From Panopea generosa (Eukaryota; Mollusca; Bivalvia; Adapedonta; Hiatellidae), in contig CM055897.1 in the NCBI GenBank assembly GCA_029582155.1, positions 92,393,829 to 92,457,828 of the forward strand: a stretch of DNA of 64,000 bases, given 5' to 3'. The notes beneath the pieces were generated by a model. The model was not told the origin of the DNA. It saw only the letters and a program-made list of their open reading frames with translations, and searched no databases. Of this stretch, positions 23,455 to 36,740 are shown piece after piece (position 1 is the first letter of the stretch; the number at the start of each line of letters is the position of its first letter). The translations under genes were made by a program, and so were the position numbers.

Positions 23455-25949
23455 TTTAAAATTTGTTTTTATGTTGTGTAACTTTGTCTTTTGTCAATGC
23501 TATTAATCTTTCGAGGGTTTCATGATACTTTAAGTATTCTATAAGTTGTTAAAAGTCGGTGTTGGGTTTGCATAATTGTTTTTAAATATGAAGTATTTTG
23601 CATATATCAATATACAGTTTAATAAGTTAGCGTAGCTGCTCTGGTCAACATATCCAAATGAGATAATTGAATAATCCAAATTTATGTATATTTGTTTTTC
23701 ATTTAAGAACATTTGAATCTCTGTCCAAAAACTTATCGAGATATGACATTCCCCAAAAAGGTGTTTATTTGATTCTTCATACATATTGCAGAAATCACAT
23801 AAACTTGTATTATTAATATTACATTTAAATAGAAATTTGTTGTTCGGAACTATTTTCATTAAAGGGATTATATTGGCAAGTTACACAAACACGTTGTTAA
23901 TCCAGGTTTTTCCTGTATGCAGTGTGCACAAAATAATGCTTATGTATTGACGTATAACCTTTATTAACTTGAAAGTTATCAAATTAACAGTAATTAAATA
24001 TTGGCCAAAACTTTAGTACTTCCCGCAATAAGGTATTGAGCAATGTTTACATTGAACTCTGTAAACTTCCCGAACAAAGCCCCGAAAACGAGATCGGGAA
24101 CAAGTCTTCACGATGTTATCCGATGATTGATTGGAAATCTGAAAGCGGTTCGTTGAAAATGGCGAATGAAAACAAAAACAAAAACGTGGCTTCAGAAACC
24201 CAATGTTTGTAATAAAGAGGTTATGCAATTAGACAGTTTGGACGTGTATATCTCTAAGTTATAAGTGTATCTTCATGCTGGGCGTGTGTATATAGGACAG
24301 GGAATTGACGGTAATATGCCATTATAATCCTTTTAAGTATTTATACTGAAACGCTTTTAAATTTGTATTTATTAAAGACTTGAAAGGTATATTATGTATA
24401 GTTTTCCAATTTATGTTATCTATTTCTTTTTACCATTTAATATGCAGTTTGACTACTAAAGCGTTTTCGATACAACTTAATTGTTTATTATATAAATATT
24501 TTTTTAACTCTTTAAAGTTTTGATTACATTTACTAACTTAATATGTAGTGCATTGGATAATATAGTATGACTCTTAAATTCAACTTTCCAAGAGCATGCT
24601 ATACTTTGAATAAGTGTATGATATTTTAAAACATCTGTGTTGTATAAAGCATGTTTATTTTTCATATATTGAAACGTATAAAATAATTTATGTCTGTTAT
24701 CAAATAGTTGGTCAATACATTTTATTCCTTTATCATACCATGATTTGTAGAAGAATGTTTTGTTATTGTTTTAAAAAAAACGAATTGTTCCATATTATCT
24801 GTATTTTTTTATTTTCAATATGTTCACTGAAATTTATATTTGACCATGATATTATTATGTCTGATAAAATTTTGAATTTATTTTAGCTGCTTTTTTAAGT
24901 CTTTCTCATTAGTGTTACATTCAAATATAAGCTGTCCTCCAAATGTATCTAGTTGTCTTAAGTATTTATATTTCCAATCTCCTTTATTTTGATAATTAGT
25001 AATGCGTTTGACCCACCGCGCTTTGATCGATTCTATAAATAACTGCAGATCTATCATTTTTAAACCCCCATTTTCGTAGTTTTGTGTAATTGTTTTGCTA
25101 TACTTATCCGGTTTGTTGTCCCATAAAAAGTCATACATACCTTTATTTATTAAATTAAAATACTCGATTGGTGGATTTTCTAATACGGTTAGTGGATATA
25201 TAAATGTTTACAATGCAAACGTCTTAATTACTACAATTTTTCCGATTATAGATAAGTTATACTTCTTCCATCGATTTAGGCAGTTACAAAACTCTTTTAT
25301 GTTTGGAAGAAGGTTCATTTATGATACACTTGTTTATCATTTGCAAATGTAATTCCCAGAGTAGCTCTACTTTCTGATGTCCAGATGTTTTTTTATTAGT
25401 ATTTAATGTTTGATTTGAATATCTCAAAGCCCCTGCGCGTAAAATTATGGATTTACTAGAATTAAGTTTAAGACCCGATATTTTACTGAAATTGTCAATT
25501 TTATTTATTAAGGTTGTAAAAGTTATTTTGATCCATCCATCATAAAAGTGGCGTCATCTGCAAAAGCAGTGTTTTTAATCTCTCTATCGTATATAGTAAT
25601 ACCTTTAATATTAGAATCATTTTGAAAATATTTATATAAAACCTCAATAACTTAAATAAATAAATAAATAAGGCGATAGTGGGCATCCTTGTCGTAATCC
25701 CCTTTCTACTTTAAAGAATTCTGACATGTGGCCATTATTTATTACACAACTTTGTGTCATTATAAAACATTTAATCCAACTAATAAAAGAATTTCCAAAG
25801 TTAAAATAATTAAGTACTTTAAAAATATAATCGTGATCAATACTGTCGAAGGCTTTTTCAAAATCGGCAAAAAATATTAAACCAGGTTTGTTTTCATTAA
25901 TTAAAGTTTCAATTACTTCAAATATTTTATAGTTTCTACTTAAATACAA
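23455..25949 (-). mobile_element. LINE ORF2 remnant: reverse transcriptase to C-terminus
   Basis: Decayed non-LTR retrotransposon on the same strand as the channel gene, in intron 4. From high to low coordinates: LYLSRNYKIFEVIETLINEN, GLIFFADFEKAFDSIDHDYI (reverse transcriptase motif A, about 25870), VERGLRQGCPLSPYLF (motif B, about 25690), FADDATFMMDG (catalytic motif C, about 25555), FLWDNKPDKYSK and NYENGGLKMIDLQLFIESIK (about 25050), then LCDFCNMYEESNKHLFGEC (zinc-binding tail, about 23780) and an Arg/Lys-rich end near 23470. Frames shift several times. The tail is interrupted by a TTAA-flanked miniature transposon. The endonuclease part is missing: homology stops abruptly near 25950. Confidence 0.92.
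23863..24332. mobile_element. 470-bp miniature inverted-repeat transposon, TTAA target site
   Basis: The element is flanked by TTAA at 23859-23862 and 24333-24336 and has 16-bp terminal inverted repeats, AGGGATTATATTGGCA on the left and AAGGATTATAATGGCA when the right end is read inward (14 of 16 identical). It splits the LINE ORF2: with the element and one TTAA removed, the LINE frame runs on without a shift from FQYKYL into MKIVPNNKF. TTAA duplication is the hallmark of piggyBac-type elements; there is no transposase inside, so it is non-autonomous. Confidence 0.88.
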
Positions 25950-28740
25950 CTAAATGCTAACACAAAAAGCCTTAAAACAATCACAGACTCTTCATACATA
26001 AACAGCATACACATATGTCAGTGTTGTTTATAGTTTCAGGTAATATCATTTTTTTTAAATCCGTAGATATTTTATAGGTTACTTTAAAATGTTACACATG
26101 GAATACACAAAGCACCCTAAATCAATCATAGACACTTAATAGATTGACACTTTACAATTTTTTCAATGTTATTACCATATTCAGACTGTTTTCCAATCCA
26201 TAAACATCTTGTAATTTACCTTTAAATATTATACAAGGAGTACATAAATTACATAAAAAGCACTCACATACCGTTAGTACATAGACACTATAAATACACT
26301 ATTTGTATCACCCAGTTCCGTTTGATATCATTTTTGACATCATTAGACAGTTTATATTTTTTACCTTTACATATCAAACAAGGAATACCCAAGGAACTCA
26401 AACCAATAAAAGAACATTCATACATAGTCACAATACAATTATGCCATTGTCCTTACCAGTTTCAGTTTGATATCAAATTTTGATTATTTCAAGCAGTTTT
26501 ATAGTTTTTTTAAATATTACACAAGTAAAACACTCATATAATTTTATTCAAAGACAATACCTAAATATTTAAAATGTTTTACCAGTTTCAGTTTGATATA
26601 ATCTTTAAACAACTATAAATATTTCATATTTTTACTTTTAACTATTACACAACGAATACACAAAGTGTATCAAAATAGTCATAGGCCATTTATATATAGA
26701 CAATATACAAACATGTCAATATCATTGCCAGTTTCAGTTAGATGTACCCAAAGTATATAAAAACAACACTCAAAGACTCATGTATGGACAATATCTAAAT
26801 ATATAAAATGTATTACAAGTTTTAGTTACATCTCACTTATAAACATAGATATGTTATAGTTAACATTTAAATAGTACAGTCTCAGTTTCATAATTTTTTT
26901 ATTTGCACGCAGGTAACATTACGTATAAATACATGGTGAACCAGCGTAAGGTATAGCACATTTACTTTTACATTTGCAGATAGGGTAACAGTGTTTTTTA
27001 TGGAAATGTTTTCAAGCGTTAATAGCGAAAATACATGTGTGTAACACAGAAAGTACATATTTGAAATACGTTGAAATAGGGACTATATAAAGTTATGAAG
27101 ATAATAAAAGTTTTGCACAATCATGTGGCTATAAACACTGAACAAACCATTTAAATCATGATCAGTTAGGAATTGTTATTTTTTTGTGCAGCAGGCTATC
27201 AAGCCATAATACTATGTAGAGGTATAGTCAAGTCTGCCCATTGTCTGGTGTAGCCGTTATGTCCATTCATTGACCGTCAATGTGTATCCGAGTCACGGGA
27301 TGCATGCTTATTTCAACATTGTCGGTTCTAAAAATGTAATTTTAACTTGAGGGTCGGTGAAGGGGAACATTATATATAGAGTTCTAGTATAAACGTGGAA
27401 TCGGCGGTTTCAGTGTATGTCACCAGTGGCTAGATTATATTTAATAAGGTCTTTAATGTAGTTTTATATATTTCTTTAAATGTCTGAATCTGTCAGATTG
27501 AGTAAGGTTGTTTTATACATATTCTTTATTATTTGTGCATGAATGTCGAGTAGTTTTAATGGTCGTGAGGTGAGTATTATCCTATTTATTTGATGTATGG
27601 TACATGACGGATATTGCCTATTAATATACAAAAGTTCATCTAATATTCATAAACCATTCATACGGAGGCACCGTACAGCTATTTGTATGTTGTTACATGT
27701 AACAATATCCGAGTTTTGTATCATTCTTAAACATCCTTAGACATTTTATATTCTACCTTTAATTTTAATACAAAGAGTACACAAAGTTCATCAAAACAAC
27801 CATATACTATTTATACCTGGATACTATACAGTTATGTCAATGTAATAACATAAGATAAAAGTTTGAGAGTTGTCCGAGGTATATAATTTATAATATGTGT
27901 CATATTACTTATTCATTTTGATTTACTTTTATACGTAACATTATTGATTTTCGTTTCCTTACATTCGAAAGGACATTGAAATCAATACAAGAGATCAAAG
28001 AGTTCAGCTTTATTATTATCATTATATTAGTAACATTATCTTAAAAATGTTTATTTAATAATATTGATCACCTCAAACATTCATTTCAATTTATTTTTAA
28101 AACCTACATTATCGTCCTTCGTTTCCTTACATTCGAAAGGACATCGAAATAAATATAAGAGATCAAAGGGTTCAGCTTTATTGTTATCATTATTATTTTA
28201 ATAACGTTATCTTAAAATGTGTGTTAATACCAAATATCTAAAGTATCTCAACCAATTATTTACAGTTTAGTATTATAATTCTTTGGCTGTTCCGATTTAT
28301 AAACTACTATTCATTTTAAAAATCATGAAATATAAATCTATATCAGACAAGATCATTACAATTATGATTTTATATCGATATGTTAAAATTTTAAACAATA
28401 TTAACATGCATTTGGTTTAATAAAATTATAAAGGTTACATCTTCGATCTTCGTCATCTTGAGTTATTATAGATCTTTTTATCTCGTCTGAAAGTGAAACT
28501 AAAAGCGACTGTTCTGAGTTTATGTACGCACCATTGCCATACAAAAGTTTCAGTTTATGTATCTGCACACGTTATTGTTTACATTAGCAAAAACGATTCA
28601 GTAGTGATCACTATAATCATCAATACATTTGGTATGTGAAGTAGATGATTATATGGTTTATCGCATTTATCAATGAGGCCACTACATACTACTATTAGTA
28701 TAATTACACTTGTCAAAAAAATAAAGTAATCACAATCTGG
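25950..28740. repeat. AT-rich intronic stretch with degenerate repeats between two LINE parts
   Basis: From about 26000 to 26900 a diverged repeat recurs every 130-280 bp, marked by CCAGTTTCAGTTTGATATCA (26452, 26581 and variants at about 26304, 26726 and 26816) and by ACACAAAGxxxTCAAAxxAxTCAT. A similar unit reappears near 27760-27840. A separate direct repeat of about 168 bp lies at 27951 and 28119. No endonuclease or other LINE coding sequence is visible here. Confidence 0.65.
27905..28215. repeat. 168-bp direct repeat, two copies
   Basis: The string TTCGTTTCCTTACATTCGAA, followed by AGGACATxGAAATxAATA and AGAGATCAAAGxGTTCAGCT, occurs from 27950 and again from 28118. The preceding 45 bp are also alignable, so the unit is about 168 bp. 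Confidence 0.85.
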
Positions 28741-29757
28741 CTACTTTATACCACTGTGAGATATACTGATAATATTTATTTTTCCTTGTGGCCACGGTAG
28801 ATCTAACCATGTTTGGTAACCGGAGTATGAAACCACTTCCGTTTTGTCTTCTTTGTTTTTTAGGTATAGTTTGCCTTCAAAAGACCATATTTTTTTCACT
28901 TTGTCTTTTGCATTGAGATTCATTGATGAAAAGACTTGTAGGTTAAGTTTAGTCAGGTCTTCATTGACTGACAGGTTCGTGCCTTTAAGGTGCTTCGTAT
29001 TTTCATAACATTGTATTTTGTCTGTCTCGACACGAAATTTACACTGATCGTATACTTTTTTCCTGATATTTCCCCAATCTATGGGCATTGTTTATATCAT
29101 ATGTGGACAGATCTAGATTCATTTTGTTTTTGATGACTCCAATAATACCCTCTGTTGTCTCTTAGCTGCTTTCATATTTATTGTCAAAATCTAGCCCGAA
29201 TATTCGGATATTGTTTATTCGCCCATAATGTTCATAGCTATTCATTTGCTCTTTTCTAACTTCACTTTCTTTCTTAAGTTCTTGTCTTATTTTCTTGATT
29301 TCTTCTTTAAGTTCATTATTTTTTGTCTTGCACTCTTGTATCTCTTTTGTTATCTTAGCTTGCTCGGTGGCTTGAGTATGAAGTTCACCTTCTACAATTT
29401 CAACTCTGTGAATAACGCGACCAATTATCTTATCCTTCATCTCTTCAAGTGTATCAATTAAGATGTTCTTGATGAAATCTTTGTCTTTTTTTGTCAACAT
29501 GTTACTTAATTTGTCATTTATTTCTTCAATTTTTTTCTCTTATGATGCAGCCATGTTTGAATCAATTCCGTCTGTTTTAGCTTTTTTGTTGCGTCTGTTT
29601 TGTTTCTTTTTATCTTTTTGTTCAGTAACTCTTGTTTCTTTCCATATCCCCGAGCACTGACTTTTCTAAGTTTTTCCAAACTGGAATCTAAATCACTAAA
29701 TGTGCTCTTGCTAGAAAGTTGTCTCTTTTTATTATAGTTCATTTTTTTTTGTTTCAT
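28741..29757 (-). pseudogene. LINE ORF1 relic (coiled coil plus RNA-binding domain)
   Basis: Minus-strand translation in three pieces. 29757-29518 is a Lys-rich start (MKQKKMNYNKKRQLSSKSTF). 29500-29162 is a long coiled-coil candidate (KITKEIQECKTKNNELKEEI, KKIRQELKKESEV) running into NSYEHYGRINNIRIFGLDFD. 29088-28741 continues with KLNLQVFSSMNLNAKDKVKK, IWSFEGKLYLKNKEDKTEVV and SYSGYQTW. A coiled coil followed by xxYxRxNNIRIFGL is the layout of L1/Tx1-type ORF1 proteins, chaperones that bind the retrotransposon RNA. Stops and frameshifts separate the pieces. It probably belongs to the same original insertion as ORF2 at 23.5-25.9 kb, with the middle lost or replaced. Confidence 0.8.
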
Positions 29758-32700
29758 TTTCTTTTTTGTGCAGTATACTTCATAATAATTTCATCGTAGA
29801 TCCTTAACCTGATCGATCTGGTAAAATTTATTTTATACAGGTGAGCTTGGCTATAAATAGCAATGGCGACGCCCTTCGTTGATTTACCGACCCATTTGCA
29901 TTATACTTTTACTATAGACGATTTTCAATAAGTTTATTAAGTTTACACAAGAGAAAGTGTCCATAGCGTGTTTAAATCAAGACTTGGCTAAACAGACTTG
30001 CCTTAAGTATCCGTATTAATAGCTAAAATTTTATTTTTGTCCAGATGAATAAAAAATCACACTCGTACTACTTGACCGGAAACGATGCTTAGTTATCTTG
30101 CATTTAAAGTTAAGTTATTACTTTAAGTGTTCAAGTTTTGGAAGCACTTGCTTTTAAATTATGTGCACAATATGATTATTCGATCCGTGAAATTAAATCG
30201 TCTGGTATGTCATTTTTTCTAGTTTTAAAAATACAGTTCGCCCAGTATCGGAGAGCAGCATACATATTATATATTATGAAAACTGTAATTATTTCTTTTT
30301 CCACCTTTTCTCCGAAAGAACCAGGAACATTAGGAAAATAGTTTTAATGTATTTTAATATTGATTGAGAAAACCGATATATTTCAAATGAATATTGTTAC
30401 ATTATAGTAGGTTAGAATTGTAGATACTACATATGACAGTTTAATAAGATAGGATGACAGGTTACTGGAGTTAACTAATAGCCTAGTGTTATCTTGATGT
30501 ATAGTTGACAGTTAGTTTGTGGGCGGGATCTTAAGACCTGTAATTAAAATACTGACCAATTAAAAAGTAACAATGAATTGGCCAATCATAGGATAATTGG
30601 TTATTCAGTGAGAGTCTGATTTTAGTAAAGAAAAGTCTTTCAGTTAGAATGTAGATGTGGACCTGGTATCATGTCAGTTTAGACTAGGTTTAGATTAAAC
30701 GAGCAAATGCGAGTTTTAAATGTTTTGTGACTTTGAACTTATGCGAACTATACCAATATGTGAATAATATTACTTTATGCAAAAGAACGTTGATGAGTCG
30801 ATTATGCCACAATATCAAATGATAGCATATACTTCCTATAAGAAGTGTATTCGGTATTCCCAGTACATTGATAGATTTAACCCTTCTGACAACCAAAACT
30901 TGGGAAGGATCAGATGGAAGGATGCGACTGCCGATAATGAATATAACTCAAGTGTACTCATATATTATGATTGTTTGTTCGAGTCAGACCAGTTTTTTTA
31001 ACCTTAATTCTACAGTGTGGTTCTAATATGATAATAATACAGGAATGTTAAATGAACATTACCAATCCCGTTCCGATTATTCGTAAACAAAGAGGTATAT
31101 ATAAGTGATGACAACATATCAGTTTGTTTGCATATTCAATAAAAACTATGCAACGACAGAAATATATGTCAATGCTTCTAGTTTATTTTGTAAATTGTGT
31201 GTGCTTAAAGGTTGCCGAAGCGTACCATGCAAATTTTGTTTTATCATATTTATTATCCAGAGGCGTAATTAAATGTTATGCAATTAAGTAATCCTCATGG
31301 GTGTAATTACATAGTTTTAAAGTTTAGAATCGAAATCAGTAATATTAAATCATTTTAGTGTGTCAGACAATTCATTAAAATTCTAAATCTATGATTTTGA
31401 TTCAAAGAGGTTTTATATAAATATTTAATAATGATGTCGGTACACTAGACCAAATTTAGATTTGAAGTGAGCTAGGCGGGTCCAGTTAGCTCAGCTGGTA
31501 GTGCGTCTGACAATCAATCCAGGCTCGTGAATTCGAGTTCCCGCCCAGTCACAGATTCCGGAATGATTTATTTACAACATAACGTCTCATTGCCATTCAT
31601 CTCTTACCGCTGATTCAAGCGAGAAAGGTATCAGTTATATGCGGAGATAGTTAATCTTTCGGGATTCTAGCCTGTAAGTCTTCGATGCCATAAACTGACG
31701 CTAAATATTCAAAACCTTTTCCCCGTTACACGTCAATTTTATACAACATTCAATAGTATTCAATGGAGATCTTTGAAATGTGTTGTTGATTTAAACAGTC
31801 AGGTTTAAATTTAAAGTTTTTACGTCATAAACTACTATGTTAGTAAAAAAGTAAAGCCTTAAAGTAATGTTATCTACGACAGTACATGTATATGAAGCCT
31901 GTTAAATAAAATGCCAACTCTTTTTACTTCATCCTTCTGTTCTTTACCTATACAAAGATAACTATAACAATATTGGTACAAAGATGTTGATGCACTCTCA
32001 TATAATACTTCAATAACTGAAATTCAAAAAAATATCAAACAAAAAGTCAACTCTTGATCATTTTTTCATCCTCCTGTCCTTTACCAAAGCAATGTCCTCT
32101 TGTCCTTTACCAAGACAACCACCTCTAACGCGTCTAACCGTTAATGCAGAATGTGAGTTGGAATCCTTGCCCGGCTATATTCTCTATGATGAATAGTAGA
32201 AAACCATAAGTGTCCTTTTACTGGTTACAAGCAGGTTTCAGGAATAACGAAAGGTTTGTTGCCCGCAGTTAAATAACTGAAACACTGTTGGAAAAACGTC
32301 GTAATTCCCCAAACAAACAAATACACGCGATAATAGCCAGGAAGCTTATTATTTAAAATTGAGTTAAAATGAAATTTAAAGACATAAATCACTTCCCTTT
32401 CAAATAATGTTTTCCTTAAAATTGAGCAATATAAAAAGAATAGAAAGAAAAGAAAGTTTATATCTATAAGAAGAGTGCTGAGTTCACAACACGTTCACAA
32501 GACATTACTCACATCGTGAATATTAACGTATCACTACACAGTTGTGCCCCCCCCCCCCCCCCCACCCTCGGAAACATGATTATTATGTTAAAAAGACACT
32601 TAAAAAGAAATGTAATTTGGTTTTAAATATTTCAAAATGGTTCATAGGGATTTTTTGTTGCATATAAGTAAAGCAAAAGCTGGCATAGCTTATATTGCAT

Positions 32701-35700
32701 TAAGACATCACTGGTGCTAAAAAGTGACTATTTGTATAGATGAATATATTTTTGAGCATTTATGGACTCCTTTTTATTTTTAAATATCTTCGGGTGTCAC
32801 AACACCCTCTTGTTAGATTATTTTTTATTTCAATCCGTTCGATAGATATGTGTACAGTTTATTTGACGCCATTTTAAACTTGCAAGATGAAATCAATACT
32901 TTTTGTTAAAGACAATTGTAAAATAAATGAATGCGTTGTTCTTAAACGGTTCGATTAAATTACATAAATACGTTTAACTTCTAAACATTTCTTACTGGTT
33001 TTGTTTGTTAGTGATGTAGCCTGAAGTATTACAGTACGATTACCGTATAGGTGGTGTTTTTTATTCTGCGGGAACATTATTTCTGCTATGTCTGCGGATT
33101 GGCTTTCTAACACAGAAATTAATTCTGCAGAAAAAGTTTCACATTACCTGTTTCAAAATTCCGGTAATTTTATCAAATAATCCATATACGTGTAGTATAA
33201 TCTATATCATCAGCCGGAATTCTGATACGAATATACGGTAAATGATAACGCAGTAAAATTGTATAACGGTGTATCTATGGCAAATAAGTCAAGGTGGTGA
33301 GCGATGTAAGTTGGGTGGGGGAATTTTTTATTATTATTTTCATTAATTTACAATACATTTCCAAGATCTACAAACATGTAAACAGCGACCTACATTTACC
33401 TGTTAATTGACGTGTTCTCTATTTCTATAAACTGTAAACTGTCAGCCATGCTATTGCTATTACAAAAGTTGAAAAGTTCAAACCTATTATTGCTGGTCCA
33501 ACGTTGATAAAGTCTGATCATACAGGGAAATAGTAGAATGACATAAATAACAATGCTTACTCACAGGATAAGGCGATTACAACGCTGTATAACCAAAGGG
33601 TATAGTTTGAGACGTAACCTGTTCTGTCGCTTCTAAAAGGTATACCAGTTCACACAGACAGTGTTTTACATGTTAATGATATCATATACTAATGTAAACA
33701 GACTCATGTCAGAAATGCAACAGCCTGCATACCGAAAACCTACTTATCCGTATCAATAACTATAGTTTACGTGGCCTAAACTATCCGTGTCAAGGTTATT
33801 AAAAGTGAAAGAATTTATTTCATAAAAATCTTTTAAGAATAATATTTTTTGCAAATTAAAACATGTTTTATTTTGTAAGAATAACTATTTTTTCATAGAT
33901 CCCCAAATGTAAACTAATGCCATACGGTGTTGGGTGTGTCTGCTTGATTCATACCTAGCATATTCACGTTTATTGATTACCTACGTTTGATATATGGCAA
34001 ATTTTCAGCAAAATAAAATTCTTTGTCATTTTGTGAGAATTAATTATCACGAGTCGTAGAGACAGTCGTTATATATCATTATGAACGCTTCAATTTGATT
34101 AGCTGAAAACCGAACTAAACTGGTCATATAAAAAGACTACTGATTCCTTCAAAATAAATTATTGATCATTTTTTCTCGTTTCATCCGGTAACCAAGTCAA
34201 AGTGTTCAAACGAAACACTTTTTCCGTTCATGTAGCGTTATTGAACTGTTGTTTTCCTTTACTGGATGCAACAATAAATGTTAAATAAAAATATTCATTA
34301 CAATTTGTTTATTAAAACTGACACTAAAATACAATTTTTCAATGCTGACATAAATCTACAAATCATACTGAGCCATTTTCTACAATTGATATGTGTCTAA
34401 ATAATGACGCCACGTTATTTACGCATTGACACTGATAACTGATAACAACGCGATGTTTGCCACGTGCAGGTCCAGGAGGTAGCGGTGAAATTAAACGCTG
34501 AATAATCTAAAAAAGATATATTTACTAGAATCAACGAATTCTTTAATTCTAGATATGCAGGTAATTCACCACTATGAATTTAACAATTGGGATTAATATT
34601 GGTGAACAGACATTCAAGGGTTACGAAAAGTGTTTTAAATGTGTTTTCATACATCTATTACGAGGCAGTGAATGTGTAATTGATGGGGGGGGGGGGGGGG
34701 GGGGGGGGGTTGCTTCCAATTATTATGAAAACCGACTTCTCCATTTACTCATTTTACTGCCATTCAATTGTGCATCCACGGAAAATGACTATAGTTTCCT
34801 GCTTTGGGTCAATAGTCATTTTCCTTGGCTGAATAAGATTAACCATTGATCACTTATAATAAAGTATGTTGAAGAGAAAAAAGAGAGAAGATGGACGAAA
34901 GAAATATAGATAGCCGAAAGGGATCATGTGGGATCGTATTGTTCATCTACTTATAGTCATGAGTTTTGCATTAAAGTTAAATTTCCAACATTTTCTGATA
35001 ATATTCGGAGTAGCCATAATACATTCCATAATTATGAAGTTTTATGTTTTAAACTAGATATGAAATTAGTGAACTGAATACTACTTTGGCACTTCTTGTT
35101 TTTAAAAACAAATCACTTTGCTGTTAAAGCAGTTTTATGTTTGCTTTTCTAAATGTTTGCTCAATTTTGAAATATTGCTTTCGATTTTAACAATGATTTT
35201 ATGATTGTTTCTAGTCTTATACAAGTAGTCCCCATTTGTGTTTTTATTTAAAGTTTAAACTTCTTTATCATTTTCTATAAAGCTTCAATAAAAAATTGTG
35301 TATATTTTGTGCCCTGTATTATGTTTGCGTTGCATGCTTCCATAGTTCAGATATGCTAATTATAAAGGTACATCTCTTGATGAATTCAGAATTGTAATAT
35401 GCTGTATTGATACGTTTGAAAGTATATATATTTACTGTATAGTTTAAAAGTACAAACCTTGCTTTACAATATATCTAGTTTGACATTCACTTTGTACACA
35501 AGAGTAATTCTATACCCTCAGTTATTTATATTATTTCATATAAAAACGGACAACGATTGCATATTTGATTCGATTTGTACACTATAAATTACATATTTAC
35601 ACCAAATTTATCAAGTTCCTTCATATTCCTGTTATGATAGTTTCCAGGATTTTTTGTATCCAACGATCTTTTAAATCAGTCGGCTTTAATCGCATTTATA

Positions 35701-36611
35701 AATATTTCTATAAACTTCAATTATGGTTTCTTCGTTTAAAGCGCTATTTAAGCCTAAAGCATATTTTGAAACTAACATGACATTTCTATGGCCGGAGTAA
35801 TGTCCACGTTAGGTAATGCAAAGATTGAGATAAAATACGTTTTATATATTTACACATCTATGTCGTTACACGTAGCACGGAAGTAGAAAAATATTCGGTG
35901 TTATTCGGTTTGAAGATTCAACAATATTCATAGATCCTGATTTCTTGTGGAAGACAAGAGGAACGATAACATACTTATGTATATAAAGACCCATTCGGCT
36001 TATAAGTCCATGAGACATAATAAACTGTTTTTGAATATATGACATAACGACGGACAATGATTATAAATTAAAGTATTAATGTACACATAAACAGATGAAT
36101 GCAATTTATCAACTATTTTGCTAGAATATGGCACCAAAATTCAATAAATTTCAAGTTAGAATATAGAGCCAAAATTTATCAACGCTAATGCTGGAATCTA
36201 AATTTATCAATTCGTATGCTGGAACCAAGCGCCAACATTTAACAACTACTATTATATAACTCAGACCATTAATATATAATTACCTAATTTTAAATTAAAA
36301 GTGAATTTAAATACTGTGTTTTAAAACCACTGTAATGGACTGTTGTTGCAAGATAAATAGAGTAAACTTTAAAAGAAAATAGCCATCAAAACTACATAAC
36401 ACAAATATAAAATACAACACGTGTAAACCGAAGAAATGACATCAGGGATCAGCGCACTACAACCGCCAGTACCAAGTGTTTATTTTAATATTTTGAGCTT
36501 GCTTGAATTTGAATTTTCGAGTAAAGTTTTTTTTTGTCCTGGATGTTTGTCTGGCTTAAGTATTACTTAATAACACTGTACTATTTTATTATGTAACTAA
36601 AACCGCCTTAC
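29758..36611. other. Intron 4 right part; SINE relic and homopolymer tracts, no gene
   Basis: AT-rich sequence with no host coding sequence recognised. Contents: a segment at 30400-30700 with paired CCAAT/ATTGG motifs around 30555-30605 that could be an unclassified repeat; a tRNA-type SINE head at 31475; repeated CTGTCCTTTACCAA-like strings near 31940-32110; a C17 tract at 32547-32563; and a G25 tract at 34685-34709. Confidence 0.5.
31475..31552 (+). repeat. tRNA-derived SINE head
   Basis: GGCGGGTCCAGTTAGCTCAG, then CTGGTAGTGCGTCTGACAAT, then GAATTCGAGTTCCCGCCC. The A box (TTAGCTCAGCTGGTAGTGCG) is near perfect and the B box (GAATTCGAGTTCC) degenerate, at tRNA-like spacing. The ends do not form a proper acceptor stem, and about 200 bp of non-tRNA sequence follows, as in a SINE. 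Confidence 0.7.
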
Positions 36612-36740
36612 CAGGATACAGACGACGGCCATGATATTTTTGGCATCTTTCTTGTAACCGTTCCATAATCTCCAGTGCGCATGATGACACAGTCTACCGA
36701 TAAAGAACAGTTGGCACACACCTTCAGCTGACATTGTTAC
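36612..36740 (-). CDS. TPCN: TPC exon 4: S2 and start of S3 (aa 212-254)
   Basis: 129-bp exon, phase 0 at both ends, acceptor ATTACAG and donor GTAAGG at 36606-36611. It reads VTMSAEGVCQLFFIGRLCHH, then AHWRLWNGYKKDAKN, then IMAVVCIL. The first part is the S2 helix, the middle is the basic cytosolic S2-S3 loop (R, K and H rich), and the last residues begin S3, which continues in exon 5. It was found by translating the gap between exons 3 and 5 around consensus splice sites. The conserved helix-basic loop-helix arrangement and perfect phase fit support it. No long open frame surrounds it. Confidence 0.88.

Noticed and set aside
30400..30700. Possible LTR or promoter with paired CCAAT/ATTGG motifs
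   Set aside because: No terminal TG...CA, TATA box or duplicated partner could be found.
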